Assembly (NCBI RefSeq): GCF_002723975.1
Contig: NZ_BEWO01000004.1
Location: forward strand, 62,001 to 126,000
Length of the DNA stretch: 64,000 bases
Reading direction: 5' to 3'
Source: Gluconobacter japonicus
GTDB lineage: Bacteria; Pseudomonadota; Alphaproteobacteria; Acetobacterales; Acetobacteraceae
Position numbers and translations under genes: made by a program. How positions within the stretch are numbered: the first letter of the stretch is position 1; every line of letters begins with the position of its first letter. Under the pieces are notes generated by a model, which had not been told where the DNA came from, ran no database searches, and saw nothing but the letters and a program-made list of their open reading frames with translations. Positions 17,509 through 26,761 of the stretch are shown here, one piece after another.

Positions 17509-18717
17509 CGCCTTATGCTCCGTTTCGTACATGTAATCCCGTGTGAGCGGTAAAGCGTCCACCGATCGCGTCAACTGTATCTGAAAATTCATGTGCCCCT
17601 GTAGGCGAAACGCCAGTTCACTTCCAATTAGATACAACTCGAACATCCGGACGAACCGCTCGTCATAAAGGTCTATGATTTTCTGACGGTTCGCATCAAA
17701 TCGCTTCCGCCATTCAGCAATCGTTTTGGCATAATGCAGACGAAGGATTTCACAGTCCGTCACCCATAACCCTGACCGCTCAACCGCCGCCAGTGTCTCG
17801 CTCAGAGCAGGAGAGTATCCGCCTGGGAAAATATATTTCTGAAGCCATGCATTGGTCGTTCCGGGCCCGTCCGTTCGACCGATGGAATGAACCAACGCAA
17901 TACCATCAGGCCTCAGGCAATCCTTAATCCCCCGGAAATACCGCTCGAATTGGGCTTTGCCCACATGCTCGAACATCCCCACCGAGACAACACGATCAAA
18001 CTGATGCCGGACGTTTCGATAATCCATGAGTTCGAAGCGAACCTGCCCTTCAAGCCCCTCTTCCCCAACCCGCCGGCGCGCCTCTTCCAGCTGTTCTTTC
18101 GAGAGGGTAATGCCCACAACAGTGGCGCCATAATCCTTGGCCAGCGTCAGGGCCAGCCCACCCCATCCGCATCCGATATCCAGAACCTCAAGCCCCGGTC
18201 GATCCAGTTTGAGTTTGGAGGCAATGTGCCGCTTCTTCGCAGTCTGTGCCTCTTCAAGGGTCATATCGTCATGCGCAAAGTAAGCGCAGGAATATTGACG
18301 GTCCTTGTCGAGAAACAGGTCGTAAAGGCGACCGTTCAGATCATAATGATGCGCAACATTGCGACGTGATTTTTTAAGGGAGTTTAATCCCTTGAGGGGA
18401 CGCGCAAAATATCGGAGTCGGTCCTCGATTTCTTCAAAGACGTGGCCACCCTCCATGATGTTGGCCATCAAAACCCTCATCAAGGTCTCAAGCGTACATC
18501 CTTCAGGGGAGAGTTCTCCCGCCATATATTCTTCGCCAAACGCCAGGCCTGAATTGATGACCAGAGAGCGCTCAGCCTGCTTCGTTTTCAGATGAAGCCC
18601 TGCTTCAAGGCCGGGCTTGGTGCCTCTGTAAATATGAACAGTGCCGTCACTGAACGTGACCCTCAGCACTCCAACCTGAATAAATTTCTTCAGAACGAAA
18701 TCGAGAATTGGTTTCAC
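17497..18717 (-). CDS. cfa: Cyclopropane-fatty-acyl-phospholipid synthase family
   Basis: 406-residue SAM-dependent methyltransferase that adds a methylene across double bonds of phospholipid acyl chains, a membrane acid/ethanol-stress adaptation. An N-terminal lipid-binding domain (to about 120) precedes VAHHYDLNGRLYDLFLDKDR, the QYSCAYF segment, and the SAM motif VLDIGCGWGGLALTLA. GMFEHVG and the C-terminal HYAKTIAEWRKRFD are typical. The GTG start at 18717 is preceded by AGGGGGAGG; upstream in-frame sequence to 19008 belongs to the rplI region. The gene is separated from rplI by a strong terminator. Confidence 0.93.
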   Translation of the reverse strand: MKPILDFVLKKFIQVGVLRVTFSDGTVHIYRGTKPGLEAGLHLKTKQAERSLVINSGLAFGEEYMAGELSPEGCTLETLMRVLMANIMEGGHVFEEIEDRLRYFARPLKGLNSLKKSRRNVAHHYDLNGRLYDLFLDKDRQYSCAYFAHDDMTLEEAQTAKKRHIASKLKLDRPGLEVLDIGCGWGGLALTLAKDYGATVVGITLSKEQLEEARRRVGEEGLEGQVRFELMDYRNVRHQFDRVVSVGMFEHVGKAQFERYFRGIKDCLRPDGIALVHSIGRTDGPGTTNAWLQKYIFPGGYSPALSETLAAVERSGLWVTDCEILRLHYAKTIAEWRKRFDANRQKIIDLYDERFVRMFELYLIGSELAFRLQGHMNFQIQLTRSVDALPLTRDYMYETEHKASEV

Positions 18718-18794
18718 ACCTGCCTCCCCCTGTTCACGCGCCTCACGACAAAGCGTGACACATCTGTCAGTTTCCTGACCAGAAGAGCAGACAA

Positions 18795-18828
18795 CAAAAA
18801 ACCCGGCGCGGGAATACCCGGCCGGGTT
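18795..18828 (-). terminator. Rho-independent terminator of rpsF-rpsR-rplI
   Basis: On the minus strand AACCCGGC pairs with GCCGGGTT (18821-18828 with 18800-18807), followed by a run of T. It lies 26 nt after the rplI stop and before cfa. Confidence 0.9.
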
Positions 18829-18853
18829 CTCTGTTTTGGCTATGCCAGCGAAA

Positions 18854-19447
18854 TCAGCCTTCGACTTCTTCCGCAGCAGCGGCTTCGGCGGCAGCTTCTT
18901 CAGCTGCGTTCTCTGCCTGCAGTTCGCCGAGGATGTTCTCATCCTCTTCTTCCACGCCAACGGCTTCGCCGCGGGCCTGGCGCTCAGCTTCTTCAGCAGA
19001 ACGTGCAACGTTGACTGTCAGCGGAATGGACACTTCCGGGTGCAGCACGATGCGGGCTTCCGTCAGGCCAAGGACCTTGATCGGGTGAGCCAGAATAACC
19101 TGCTGACGAGCAACCGTCAGGCCGGCATCCGTAGCAGCAACAGCGATGTCGCGCGTGCTGACGGAACCATACAGGCTGCCGCTGTCGCTGGCCTGGCGGA
19201 TGATAACAACCGAGAGGCTGTCCATACGCTCGGCAAGACGCTCGGCTTCTTCACGCTTCTTGATGTTCAGGGCTTCAAGCTGCGCACGTTCCGTGTCGAA
19301 ACGCTTGCGGTTTGCAGCCGTGGCACGCATGGCCTTGCCCTGCGGAAGCAGGAAGTTACGTGCGTAACCCGGCTTCACCTGGACAAGATCACCCATCTGG
19401 CCGAGATGCTCAACCCGCTGGAGCAGGATCAGTGCGGTCTGGGACAT
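18854..19447 (-). CDS. rplI: 50S ribosomal protein L9
   Basis: 197-residue L9, a 23S rRNA binding protein at the base of the L1 stalk. The N-terminal domain [28 protein letters not shown] is canonical, followed by the long connecting helix and the C-terminal domain ending near residue 150 ([13 protein letters not shown]). About 45 residues beyond the E. coli length (149) form an acidic, alanine-rich tail ([19 protein letters not shown]). Last gene of the rpsF-rpsR-rplI operon. Confidence 0.97.
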   Translation of the reverse strand: MSQTALILLQRVEHLGQMGDLVQVKPGYARNFLLPQGKAMRATAANRKRFDTERAQLEALNIKKREEAERLAERMDSLSVVIIRQASDSGSLYGSVSTRDIAVAATDAGLTVARQQVILAHPIKVLGLTEARIVLHPEVSIPLTVNVARSAEEAERQARGEAVGVEEEDENILGELQAENAAEEAAAEAAAAEEVEG

Positions 19448-19457
19448 GGTGCTCTCC

Positions 19458-19739
19458 TCAGCTCACGACGTAGGGGAGCAGGGCGAGGAAGCGGGCACGC
19501 TTGATAGCCTGCGCCAGCTCACGCTGCTTCTTGGCCGAAACGGCCGTGATGCGGCTCGGCACGATCTTGCCGCGCTCGGAAAGGAAGCGGCTCAGCAGAC
19601 GCACGTCCTTGTAGTCGATCTTCGGCGCATTCGGGCCGGAGAACGGGCAGGACTTGCGACGACGGTAGAACGGGCGACGTGCACCAACTGCGGTGCGACG
19701 GGTAGCCGGGTTCACTTCTGGGGTGGTTGTCTCGGACAT
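19458..19739 (-). CDS. rpsR: 30S ribosomal protein S18
   Basis: 93-residue S18, partner of S6 on the 30S platform. The core [29 protein letters not shown]... is canonical (here quoted only in part: [19 protein letters not shown]). It starts 5 nt after rpsF and is followed by rplI after 10 nt. Confidence 0.97.
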   Translation of the reverse strand: MSETTTPEVNPATRRTAVGARRPFYRRRKSCPFSGPNAPKIDYKDVRLLSRFLSERGKIVPSRITAVSAKKQRELAQAIKRARFLALLPYVVS

Positions 19740-19744
19740 GATTC

Positions 19745-20227
19745 TTACTCCGCTCCAGCCGCCTCACGAGCATCGTCATGCTCGCCGCGTGCACGATACT
19801 CTTCACGGTCTTCACCGCCACGACGCGGGCCGCCACGGCCGCTCTCGAAACGGCCAGCCGGCTTGGAGCCGCCACGGAAACCGCCACGCTCGCCACGGTC
19901 GTCGTTCTTGCGAGCCAGAACCGGAGACGGGGTCTCGTCGATCTCGTCAACGCGGAGCGTCAGAACGCGCAGCACGTCTTCGTTCAGACCGAGCTGACGC
20001 TCGAGTTCACGCAGCGTGTCAGGGGTGCAGTCGATACCGAGCAGGACGTAATGGCCCTTGCGGTTCTTCTTGATGCGATATGCGAGCGAACGGAGACCCC
20101 AGAATTCGCGCTTCTGGATGGAACCACCATGTTCGGTCAGCAGGGCTTCAATGGTCTCGACCAGGCCTTCGACCTGTGCCTGGGACACATCGTTACGTGC
20201 AATAAGCACGCTTTCGTACAGTGGCAT
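19745..20227 (-). CDS. rpsF: 30S ribosomal protein S6
   Basis: 160-residue S6, a 16S rRNA binding protein forming a pair with S18. The fold is clear: [20 protein letters not shown], the middle [20 protein letters not shown] and [15 protein letters not shown]. The tail after residue 110 is rich in Arg, Gly, Asp and Glu ([20 protein letters not shown]). First gene of the operon, with the strong AAGGGAG ribosome-binding site. The leader of about 130 nt could carry the S6:S18 autoregulatory structure known from other bacteria; I could not confirm that motif by eye. Confidence 0.97.
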   Translation of the reverse strand: MPLYESVLIARNDVSQAQVEGLVETIEALLTEHGGSIQKREFWGLRSLAYRIKKNRKGHYVLLGIDCTPDTLRELERQLGLNEDVLRVLTLRVDEIDETPSPVLARKNDDRGERGGFRGGSKPAGRFESGRGGPRRGGEDREEYRARGEHDDAREAAGAE

Positions 20228-20384
20228 GAAAACTCCCTTCGGATGAGGTCAACCCAACTGGTCCAGCCCGTGCCGGAGACAGTGCAATCTTGAGGAAAGC
20301 GTGGGTATAGCCGGCGCGACGCCACATCGCTCGGCAGGGAAAGGCTGCATTAATCACGCAGACCTTCGAAAATCAAGAATAAAC

Positions 20385-20957
20385 TCAGAGTCGGCGCAGT
20401 CTCGGCGGCAGATATTCATCCGGAACATCCCAGACTTCCTGCACGACATGCCGGATCACAAAGCCGCCCTTTTGATAATTGGTCAGAGCCCGCGGATGAT
20501 CGAGGGTACAGGTATTCACCCGCAGCCGCCAGCTTCCTGCGTCAAACGCCTGAGAAACCGCACAATTCAGCAAAACAGGCCCAAGCCGCCGACCGATCGC
20601 AGCAGGCACCAGACCGAAATAAGCCAGATTGGCATCCCCATGATCTCTCAGATCCAGTTCATAAAACCCAAGAGCAACTCCGGCAGCATCCCAAAGTACC
20701 ATAAAATAGACGGAGGGATCATGCAGGATTTCCGCGAGCTGCGCATCCGGCATCGGGCGCCGCATCCACCAGCAATAGTCTTCTCCGACATCGCGGTAGA
20801 GCTGGCGATAAAGTGTGAGAGCCGGTGGTAGAACCCGTTCAAGGGACAAACCATCCGGAAGCACTGGAGACGCGCAGGACGTACGCGTTTCCAGAAAAGT
20901 GACATCCACCTCAAGCCGGGTGGATGCCCCCTTTGGACTGAGCCAGTCCGGCACCAT
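20385..20957 (-). CDS. GNAT-family N-acetyltransferase
   Basis: 190 residues with a GNAT fold: VALGFYELDLRDHGDANLAYFGL (beta4), then the acetyl-CoA loop VPAAIGRRLGPVLL (a variant of the R/Q-x-x-G-x-G/A motif), and LRVNTCTLDHPRALTNYQKGGF, the usual Asn-Tyr-x-x-x-Gly-Phe end. It probably acetylates a small molecule or protein; the substrate is unknown. It starts 11 bp after the rpoD stop and is likely co-transcribed with it. Confidence 0.8.
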   Translation of the reverse strand: MVPDWLSPKGASTRLEVDVTFLETRTSCASPVLPDGLSLERVLPPALTLYRQLYRDVGEDYCWWMRRPMPDAQLAEILHDPSVYFMVLWDAAGVALGFYELDLRDHGDANLAYFGLVPAAIGRRLGPVLLNCAVSQAFDAGSWRLRVNTCTLDHPRALTNYQKGGFVIRHVVQEVWDVPDEYLPPRLRRL

Positions 20958-20968
20958 ACCCCCAACGA

Positions 20969-22918
20969 TCAGTTATCGTCGAGGAAGGACCGCAGCTTAC
21001 GGCTACGGCTCGGATGCTTGAGCTTACGAAGCGCCTTCGCCTCGATCTGACGGATACGCTCACGGGTCACGTTGAACTGCTGCCCAACTTCCTCAAGCGT
21101 GTGATCCGTGTTCATACCGATGCCGAAACGCATGCGAAGCACACGCTCTTCACGAGGCGTCAGGGATGCCAGAACGCGGGTCGTGGCTTCACGCAGGTTC
21201 GTCTGAATCGCGGCATCCAAAGGAATAACAGCCGTCTTATCCTCGATGAAGTCACCGAGATGGCTATCTTCCTCGTCGCCAATCGGCGTCTCCAGAGAAA
21301 TTGGCTCCTTGGCGATCTTCAGAACTTTGCGGACCTTCTCCAGCGGCATGCCAAGCTTTTCAGCCAGCTCTTCCGGAGCAGGTTCCCGCCCGATCTCGTG
21401 CAGCATCTGACGGGATGTCCGCACCAGCTTGTTGATCGTTTCGATCATGTGCACCGGAATACGGATGGTCTTGGCCTGATCCGCGATGGAACGCGTGATC
21501 GCCTGACGGATCCACCAGGTGGCGTAGGTCGAGAATTTGTAACCGCGACGGTACTCGAACTTGTCCACGGCCTTCATCAGACCGATGTTCCCTTCCTGAA
21601 TCAAATCCAGGAACTGCAGACCACGGTTCGTGTACTTCTTGGCAATCGAGATCACGAGACGCAGGTTGGCTTCGATCATTTCCTTCTTGGCACGCGTGGA
21701 ATCACGCTCACCACGGGAAATGGTCGCATAGACACGACGGAACTCGCCAACCGGAAGACCCGTCTCATGCGCCAGTGCAGACAGGTCTCCACGGAGACTA
21801 TGAAGCTGCTCCAGATGGCGGGTGGTGAGCGTCTTCCAGCCCTTGCCTGGCAGAGTGCAGATGAAGTCGATCCAGGTCGGGTCCATCTCGCGGTTACGAT
21901 ACTTCAGCAGGAAGTCGTCACGCGTGATCTTGCAGCTTTCCGCAAGACGCAGCATCCGGCCTTCCAGAGTATTCAGGCGCTGAACATGAACCTTGATCTG
22001 CGCAACCAGTTCTTCGATCCGGTTATTGTGCAGATGAACCTGCTCAACCAGCGTCACCAGTTCACGACGCAGTTCTTCGTAAACCTGCTCGGACTTGTCC
22101 GTTGATTCTTCACCAGCGGTCAATGCTTCCAGACGCTTGGTCTGTAGCTGGCGCAGCTTGTGATACAGCGGCTCAATGGCTTCAAAGCGGGCCAAGATTT
22201 CCGGCTTCAGCTTCTCTTCCAGAGCGGACAGAGAAAGTCCACTGCCTTCCTGCTGCTCGCCGTCACCATCCTCGGCATCATCATCGCTATCGTCGTCAGC
22301 AGGCTCTTCGCCTTCTTCGCCTTCTTCGTCTTCAGGTCCTGGACCACCAGACTGGCTGGCCTCCAGATCCACGATATCACGAAGCAGCATCTCGCCGTCC
22401 TTGAGGCGCTCATGCCAGGAAATGATGGCGCGGATCGTCAGTGGGCTTTCGCAAAGCCCACCAATCATCTCGTCCCGACCAGCCTCAATCCGCTTTGCGA
22501 TGGCAATTTCGCCTTCGCGGGACAGCAACTCCACCGAGCCCATCTCGCGCAGGTACATGCGCACCGGATCATCCGTCCGGCTGGCAGCTTCGGCGTCGAT
22601 GTTACCACCCTGCGGCTCATCGGATTCCTCAGCTTCTTCCTTGGCCTCGTCCTGAGTCGTCTCAGCCTCATCCTGTTCTTCGTTCTCGAGAACCTGGATG
22701 CCCATTTCCGACAGAGCTGCCATCACGTCTTCGATCTGCTCAGAGGACATCTGGTCCTGCGGCAGAACGGCGTTCAGCTCGTCAAACGTGATGTGGCCAC
22801 GCTCACGCCCTTTGGCGATCAGCCGCTTTACGGCAGCGGACTGCGTATCAAGAAGAGTGGCATCCCCCTCCTGTTCCTGCGCGTTCCGATCCGTACCAGA
22901 GGCTGTTTTCGTCGCCAT
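20969..22918 (-). CDS. rpoD: RNA polymerase sigma factor RpoD (sigma-70)
   Basis: 649-residue primary sigma factor. Region 1.1 lies near residues 30-85, region 1.2 at [20 protein letters not shown], then a long acidic non-conserved region ([20 protein letters not shown]), region 2 ([34 protein letters not shown]), region 3 and region 4 ([19 protein letters not shown]). The ATG at 22918 has a GAGGGAGA ribosome-binding site; a longer frame to 22993 lacks homology. Upstream on the same strand is dnaG, the classical macromolecular-synthesis arrangement without rpsU. Confidence 0.98.
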   Translation of the reverse strand: MATKTASGTDRNAQEQEGDATLLDTQSAAVKRLIAKGRERGHITFDELNAVLPQDQMSSEQIEDVMAALSEMGIQVLENEEQDEAETTQDEAKEEAEESDEPQGGNIDAEAASRTDDPVRMYLREMGSVELLSREGEIAIAKRIEAGRDEMIGGLCESPLTIRAIISWHERLKDGEMLLRDIVDLEASQSGGPGPEDEEGEEGEEPADDDSDDDAEDGDGEQQEGSGLSLSALEEKLKPEILARFEAIEPLYHKLRQLQTKRLEALTAGEESTDKSEQVYEELRRELVTLVEQVHLHNNRIEELVAQIKVHVQRLNTLEGRMLRLAESCKITRDDFLLKYRNREMDPTWIDFICTLPGKGWKTLTTRHLEQLHSLRGDLSALAHETGLPVGEFRRVYATISRGERDSTRAKKEMIEANLRLVISIAKKYTNRGLQFLDLIQEGNIGLMKAVDKFEYRRGYKFSTYATWWIRQAITRSIADQAKTIRIPVHMIETINKLVRTSRQMLHEIGREPAPEELAEKLGMPLEKVRKVLKIAKEPISLETPIGDEEDSHLGDFIEDKTAVIPLDAAIQTNLREATTRVLASLTPREERVLRMRFGIGMNTDHTLEEVGQQFNVTRERIRQIEAKALRKLKHPSRSRKLRSFLDDN

Positions 22919-23052
22919 GCGTCTCTCCCTCAACTCCACCGAAAGCAAGCAATTCGGCAGCGTGCAGGTGGTCGATCCTGAGCTGTAAGTCAAGGTTCAG
23001 ACGAAAAAGAATGCAACTTCAAGGCAAGAAAAAACGTTACCGCCGACCTTTT

Positions 23053-24894
23053 TCAGTTCTCTTCTTCCACATCCTCACCCCGACGCAACGCCTCCAGAAC
23101 ACGCATCCGGGCCAGAAGACTTTCCGGAAAAGAACCGTCTCCGCTTCCTCCTCCAGAGTAAACTTGCATGATGGTTGCCTGAATATCGTTGGCCACTTCG
23201 CGCTCGAAATTTCGAAAATTTACAAGCCCGTAAAAGTGCCACCAGCTTTCCACGACATCGACCTTGAGAACATCATCCCGGTCTTTTCCAAGACCCACCT
23301 CACGAGGCATCGGGCTTTCCGTAACGGCGGTCACGATATCCGTCAGGCCACGATTCTCGATCCAGTGCTGACAGTTCTCTTCCGTCAGATCCTCGTCCTG
23401 ACAGGCCCAGTCCAGAAGGGCCGCGCGAATCCGATCCAGATCACCGGGAAGGGCCAGACTGCTATAGGCCTGTTCCACTTCGGGAAGAATGTCCGGATAT
23501 CGCAGAAGCAGTGCTGTCAGGATATTCAGCCGCTCCACACTGCCCTGCTCGATATGACGCATCTCTCCCGGAGCCTGCGTCGACAGGGGCAGCGGCGCAC
23601 CTTTCTTCTGAAACGGCTTTTTTCCACCGCCTCCGCCACGCCGGAAACGCGCGAAAAACATATCCAGAAACGTGCTGCGATACTCGGAAGACAGGGCACG
23701 ATCCGGAATCAGCTTTGAAAGCGCCACCAGCTTTTCCCGAAGCGCCGCCCGCTGATCAGGGCCGGGGTCCGACATATTCCCCGTCATCAACCCAAACAGT
23801 TCCGTTGCCAGAGACGTTGCGCCCGACAATGCTTCCCCCATCGCGCCAGCCCCGCGCGAACGGATCAGACTGTCCGGGTCATCTTTTGGATCAAGACGGC
23901 AGAAGCGGAGCGTCCTTTCTGGCGACAACAGAGGCAGCGCCACTTCACACACACGCAAAGCCGCACGCGCGCCAGCCGCATCCCCATCCAGACACAGAAT
24001 GGGAGACGGCGTCATCCGCCAGAGAAGATCAAGCTGCTCTTCTCCAAGCGCAGTTCCTAAAGGAGCCACCGCTCCCCCGAACCCGGCCTGATCCAGAGCA
24101 ATGACATCCATATACCCCTCGACCACAACCAACTCGGCGCCCTTGTGGACAGCCTCACGGGCCAGATCGAGATTGTAGAGGGTTCGTCGTTTGGAAAAGA
24201 GCGCCGTTTCCGGTCCGTTCAGATATTTCGGCTGGCCGTCGCCCAAAGTCCGTGCGCCGAAGGAAATGATTTTCCCGCGCCGGTCCCGGATTGGAAACGT
24301 CACGCGATTGAAGAACAGCTCACCCTTGGGCTGCCCTCGATCATCCACACGCAGAATACCAGCCTGCACCAGCATCTCAGGCGTCACATCATGAGCACGC
24401 AGTTCTTCGACCAGATGCCGCCCATCGCCGGACCATCCCAATCCGAACCGCTCTATCGTCGCGTCACTCAGCCCACGTCCACGAAGGTAAGCCAACCCTT
24501 CCCGGCCTTCCGGAAGAGAAAGCCGACGCCGGTAGCTCGCCTGAACGAGAGACAGCACGTCCCCAAGAGATTTGACCTCGCGCGCACGTGCCTCACTTCG
24601 TGGGTCCTGCTTCGGGACTTCAAGTCCGGCTTCAGCGGCGAGCTGCTCCACAGCCTCCGGAAAACTCCGGCCATCGCTCTGCATGACAAACGAAATCGCA
24701 TCGCCATGCGCGCCACAGCCGAAACAATGGAAATGGTCGTCATAGACGTAGAAAGACGGCGTCTTTTCCCCATGGAAAGGACAGCATGTTTTCCAGTTCC
24801 GGCCCGAGCGAACGAGCTTGTTCCGCCGCCCGATCAGGGAGGCCAGGGGCGTCCGGTTGCGGAGTTCATCCAGAAAGGCAGCATCAAATGCCAT
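23053..24894 (-). CDS. dnaG: DNA primase
   Basis: 613-residue primase that makes RNA primers for replication. The CHC2 zinc finger is CCPFHGEKTPSF ... HCFGCGAHGDAI; the RNA polymerase core and TOPRIM domain include VVEGYMDVIALDQAGF and ILCLDGDAAGARAALR; a C-terminal DnaB-binding domain follows. The start was set at 24894 (MAFDAAFLDELRNRTPLASL), the usual family start; ATG 24915 would add seven residues. rpoD follows after about 134 bp. Confidence 0.97.
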   Translation of the reverse strand: MAFDAAFLDELRNRTPLASLIGRRNKLVRSGRNWKTCCPFHGEKTPSFYVYDDHFHCFGCGAHGDAISFVMQSDGRSFPEAVEQLAAEAGLEVPKQDPRSEARAREVKSLGDVLSLVQASYRRRLSLPEGREGLAYLRGRGLSDATIERFGLGWSGDGRHLVEELRAHDVTPEMLVQAGILRVDDRGQPKGELFFNRVTFPIRDRRGKIISFGARTLGDGQPKYLNGPETALFSKRRTLYNLDLAREAVHKGAELVVVEGYMDVIALDQAGFGGAVAPLGTALGEEQLDLLWRMTPSPILCLDGDAAGARAALRVCEVALPLLSPERTLRFCRLDPKDDPDSLIRSRGAGAMGEALSGATSLATELFGLMTGNMSDPGPDQRAALREKLVALSKLIPDRALSSEYRSTFLDMFFARFRRGGGGGKKPFQKKGAPLPLSTQAPGEMRHIEQGSVERLNILTALLLRYPDILPEVEQAYSSLALPGDLDRIRAALLDWACQDEDLTEENCQHWIENRGLTDIVTAVTESPMPREVGLGKDRDDVLKVDVVESWWHFYGLVNFRNFEREVANDIQATIMQVYSGGGSGDGSFPESLLARMRVLEALRRGEDVEEEN

Positions 24895-25223
24895 GGGGCA
24901 GCAGGAGCCTTTCAATCAATTCTGTCAGGAAGGATGCGTCTTACCGCGAGCGGAAAAGAAAATCCATCATCCCCAATCTGAGCAAACCTGCTGGTTACAG
25001 GCAGAACCGCCCATTTCAGAAATAATCGTAACCGCTTTTCGGCCTGTCGCCGCTTACATTATGTCAAATGAAAGAAACTTTTTTTCTTTTGACACCCATC
25101 AAGGGAAGAGAGGCAAATATAGCGTCAATATGGCAGTCGAACGAGGCGCAGCCCCCTGCATCCCTTTAGTGGGGTGGATGAGTCGCGCCTTCACAAAAGA
25201 TTAAAGACGCAGGATTTCAACCT
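24895..25223. other. Intergenic region between dnaG and pntAA
   Basis: 329 bp without a convincing gene. It must hold the divergent promoters of dnaG (minus) and pntAA (plus). The middle is AT-rich and contains a TGTCAAA / TTTGACA inverted repeat (see separate entry). No -10 element with standard spacing is convincing on either strand. Confidence 0.6.
25062..25094. promoter_or_regulatory. Inverted repeat TGTCAAA-N19-TTTGACA upstream of pntAA
   Basis: Seven-base arms at 25062-25068 and 25088-25094 with an A/T-rich centre. TTGACA occurs on both strands in outward orientation, so this could be an operator, overlapping divergent -35 boxes, or a hairpin in a leader RNA. Confidence 0.4.
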
Positions 25224-26444
25224 ATGACCGTCAAAATCACGGTATTAAAAGAACAGGACGAAGGTGGCGAACGCCGCGTCGCCCTGATCCCGCAGGTTGT
25301 CGAGCGCCTCAGCAGCCTCGGCGTCTCTTTCGCGATGGAAAACGGGGCCGGGGCCGCCTCTTCCTACCCGGATGAAACCTATAAAGACGTAACCCTTTCA
25401 ACAGACAGAAAGGCCCTGCTCAGCGACGCGGACATCGTCCTCGCCGTTCAGCCGCCAACCATTGAAACCGTTCAGGCCATGAAGCCCGGCGCCGTTCTGG
25501 TGTCCTTCATCTACGGCCGAAACCACCCAGATCTGGTCAAGGCCCTGCGCGACCAGAAAGTGACCTGCTTCGCCATGGAGCTGGTTCCCCGCATTTCCCG
25601 CGCACAGGCCATGGACGCCCTGTCCAGTCAGGCAACCCTCGCAGGCTATTACGCCGTCCTGCTCGGGTCCGTGCACATGACCAAGATCCTTCCCATGATG
25701 ACCACCGCCGTTGGCTCCCTGCGGGCCGCACAGGTTTTGATCATGGGCCTTGGCGTCGCTGGCCTACAGGCCCTCGCCACGGCCAAGCGCCTTGGCGCGG
25801 TGACAGAAGGCTATGACGTCCGCCCCGAAACACGCGAAGAAGCCCAGTCTCTCGGTGCAAAATTCGTCGATACCGGCGTGAACGCGACTGGAACAGGCGG
25901 ATACGCCCGCGAACTGACGGACGAAGAAAAGCAGACGGTCCGCAAGGCCATCAGCGATCACATCGCCCGCGCCGACCTGATCGTCACCACGGCAGCCGTC
26001 CCCGGCAAGAAGGCTCCGCGCCTGATTGATGCCGAGCAGATCAAGGCCATGAAACCGGGCTCCGTCATCATCGACCTTGGGGCGGAAGGCGGCGGCAACT
26101 GTGAGGGCACACAGGCTGGCCAGACCGTACAGGTCGGCCCGACCACGATCGTGGGCCCGATCAATGTTCCGTCCATGCTCGCTCTTCAGGCCAGTGAACT
26201 CTATTCCAAGAACATCATGCACCTGCTCCAGCAGATCTTGACCAAAGACGGTCAGATCCAGCTGGATTTCACGGATGAAGTCATTTCCGGCACCGCCCTC
26301 ACTCATGATGGCTACATCACGAACGAAGGCATCCGCACGGCCATCGATCCGAATTCCCCGGCACCGCCCGCACCGCAACCCCCTGCCCCGGCTGCCGTCC
26401 CCGCCGCACCGGCACAGGCTTCAGGACAGGAGGCCGCACGATGA
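25224..26444 (+). CDS. pntAA: NAD(P) transhydrogenase subunit alpha 1
   Basis: 406 residues; soluble NAD(H)-binding domain I of proton-translocating transhydrogenase. The AlaDH/PNT N-terminal domain (KEQDEGGERRVALIPQVVER) is followed by the Rossmann domain with VLIMGLGVAGLQALATAKRLGA and the mobile loop region PGKKAPRLI. The C-terminus is a Pro/Ala-rich tail (SPAPPAPQPPAPAAVPAAPA). With the two genes that follow it forms the three-polypeptide enzyme type seen in Rhodospirillum, instead of the E. coli two-chain type. The stop overlaps pntAB as ATGA. Confidence 0.96.
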   Translation: MTVKITVLKEQDEGGERRVALIPQVVERLSSLGVSFAMENGAGAASSYPDETYKDVTLSTDRKALLSDADIVLAVQPPTIETVQAMKPGAVLVSFIYGRNHPDLVKALRDQKVTCFAMELVPRISRAQAMDALSSQATLAGYYAVLLGSVHMTKILPMMTTAVGSLRAAQVLIMGLGVAGLQALATAKRLGAVTEGYDVRPETREEAQSLGAKFVDTGVNATGTGGYARELTDEEKQTVRKAISDHIARADLIVTTAAVPGKKAPRLIDAEQIKAMKPGSVIIDLGAEGGGNCEGTQAGQTVQVGPTTIVGPINVPSMLALQASELYSKNIMHLLQQILTKDGQIQLDFTDEVISGTALTHDGYITNEGIRTAIDPNSPAPPAPQPPAPAAVPAAPAQASGQEAAR

Positions 26445-26761
26445 TCACCGCAATGACCTTCATCATCGCGCTCTACATCTTCATGCTCGCCGCCTTCACA
26501 GGCTACGAAGTCATCAGCCGCGTGCCCTCCATTCTGCACACACCGCTGATGTCCGGCTCGAACTTCGTGCACGGCATCGTGGTCGTGGGTGCGCTGACAG
26601 CCCTGTTCAACGCCTCTTCCGTACTCGAACAGATTGTCGGCTTCCTTGGCGTCGTCATGGGTGCCGGTAACGTCGTCGGCGGTTACGTCGTGACAGACCG
26701 GATGCTGGCCATGTTCAAACCCAGCGACAAAGCGGCTCCGCAGAAGGGAGCACAGAAATGA
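26441..26761 (+). CDS. pntAB: NAD(P) transhydrogenase subunit alpha 2
   Basis: 106 residues; the four-helix membrane part of the alpha subunit that forms part of the proton channel. FIIALYIFMLAAFTGYEVISRVP is the conserved start, followed by SGSNFVHGIVVVGAL and LGVVMGAGNVVGGYVVTDRM. It overlaps both pntAA and pntB by four bases, so the three subunits are translationally coupled. Confidence 0.96.
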   Translation: MITAMTFIIALYIFMLAAFTGYEVISRVPSILHTPLMSGSNFVHGIVVVGALTALFNASSVLEQIVGFLGVVMGAGNVVGGYVVTDRMLAMFKPSDKAAPQKGAQK

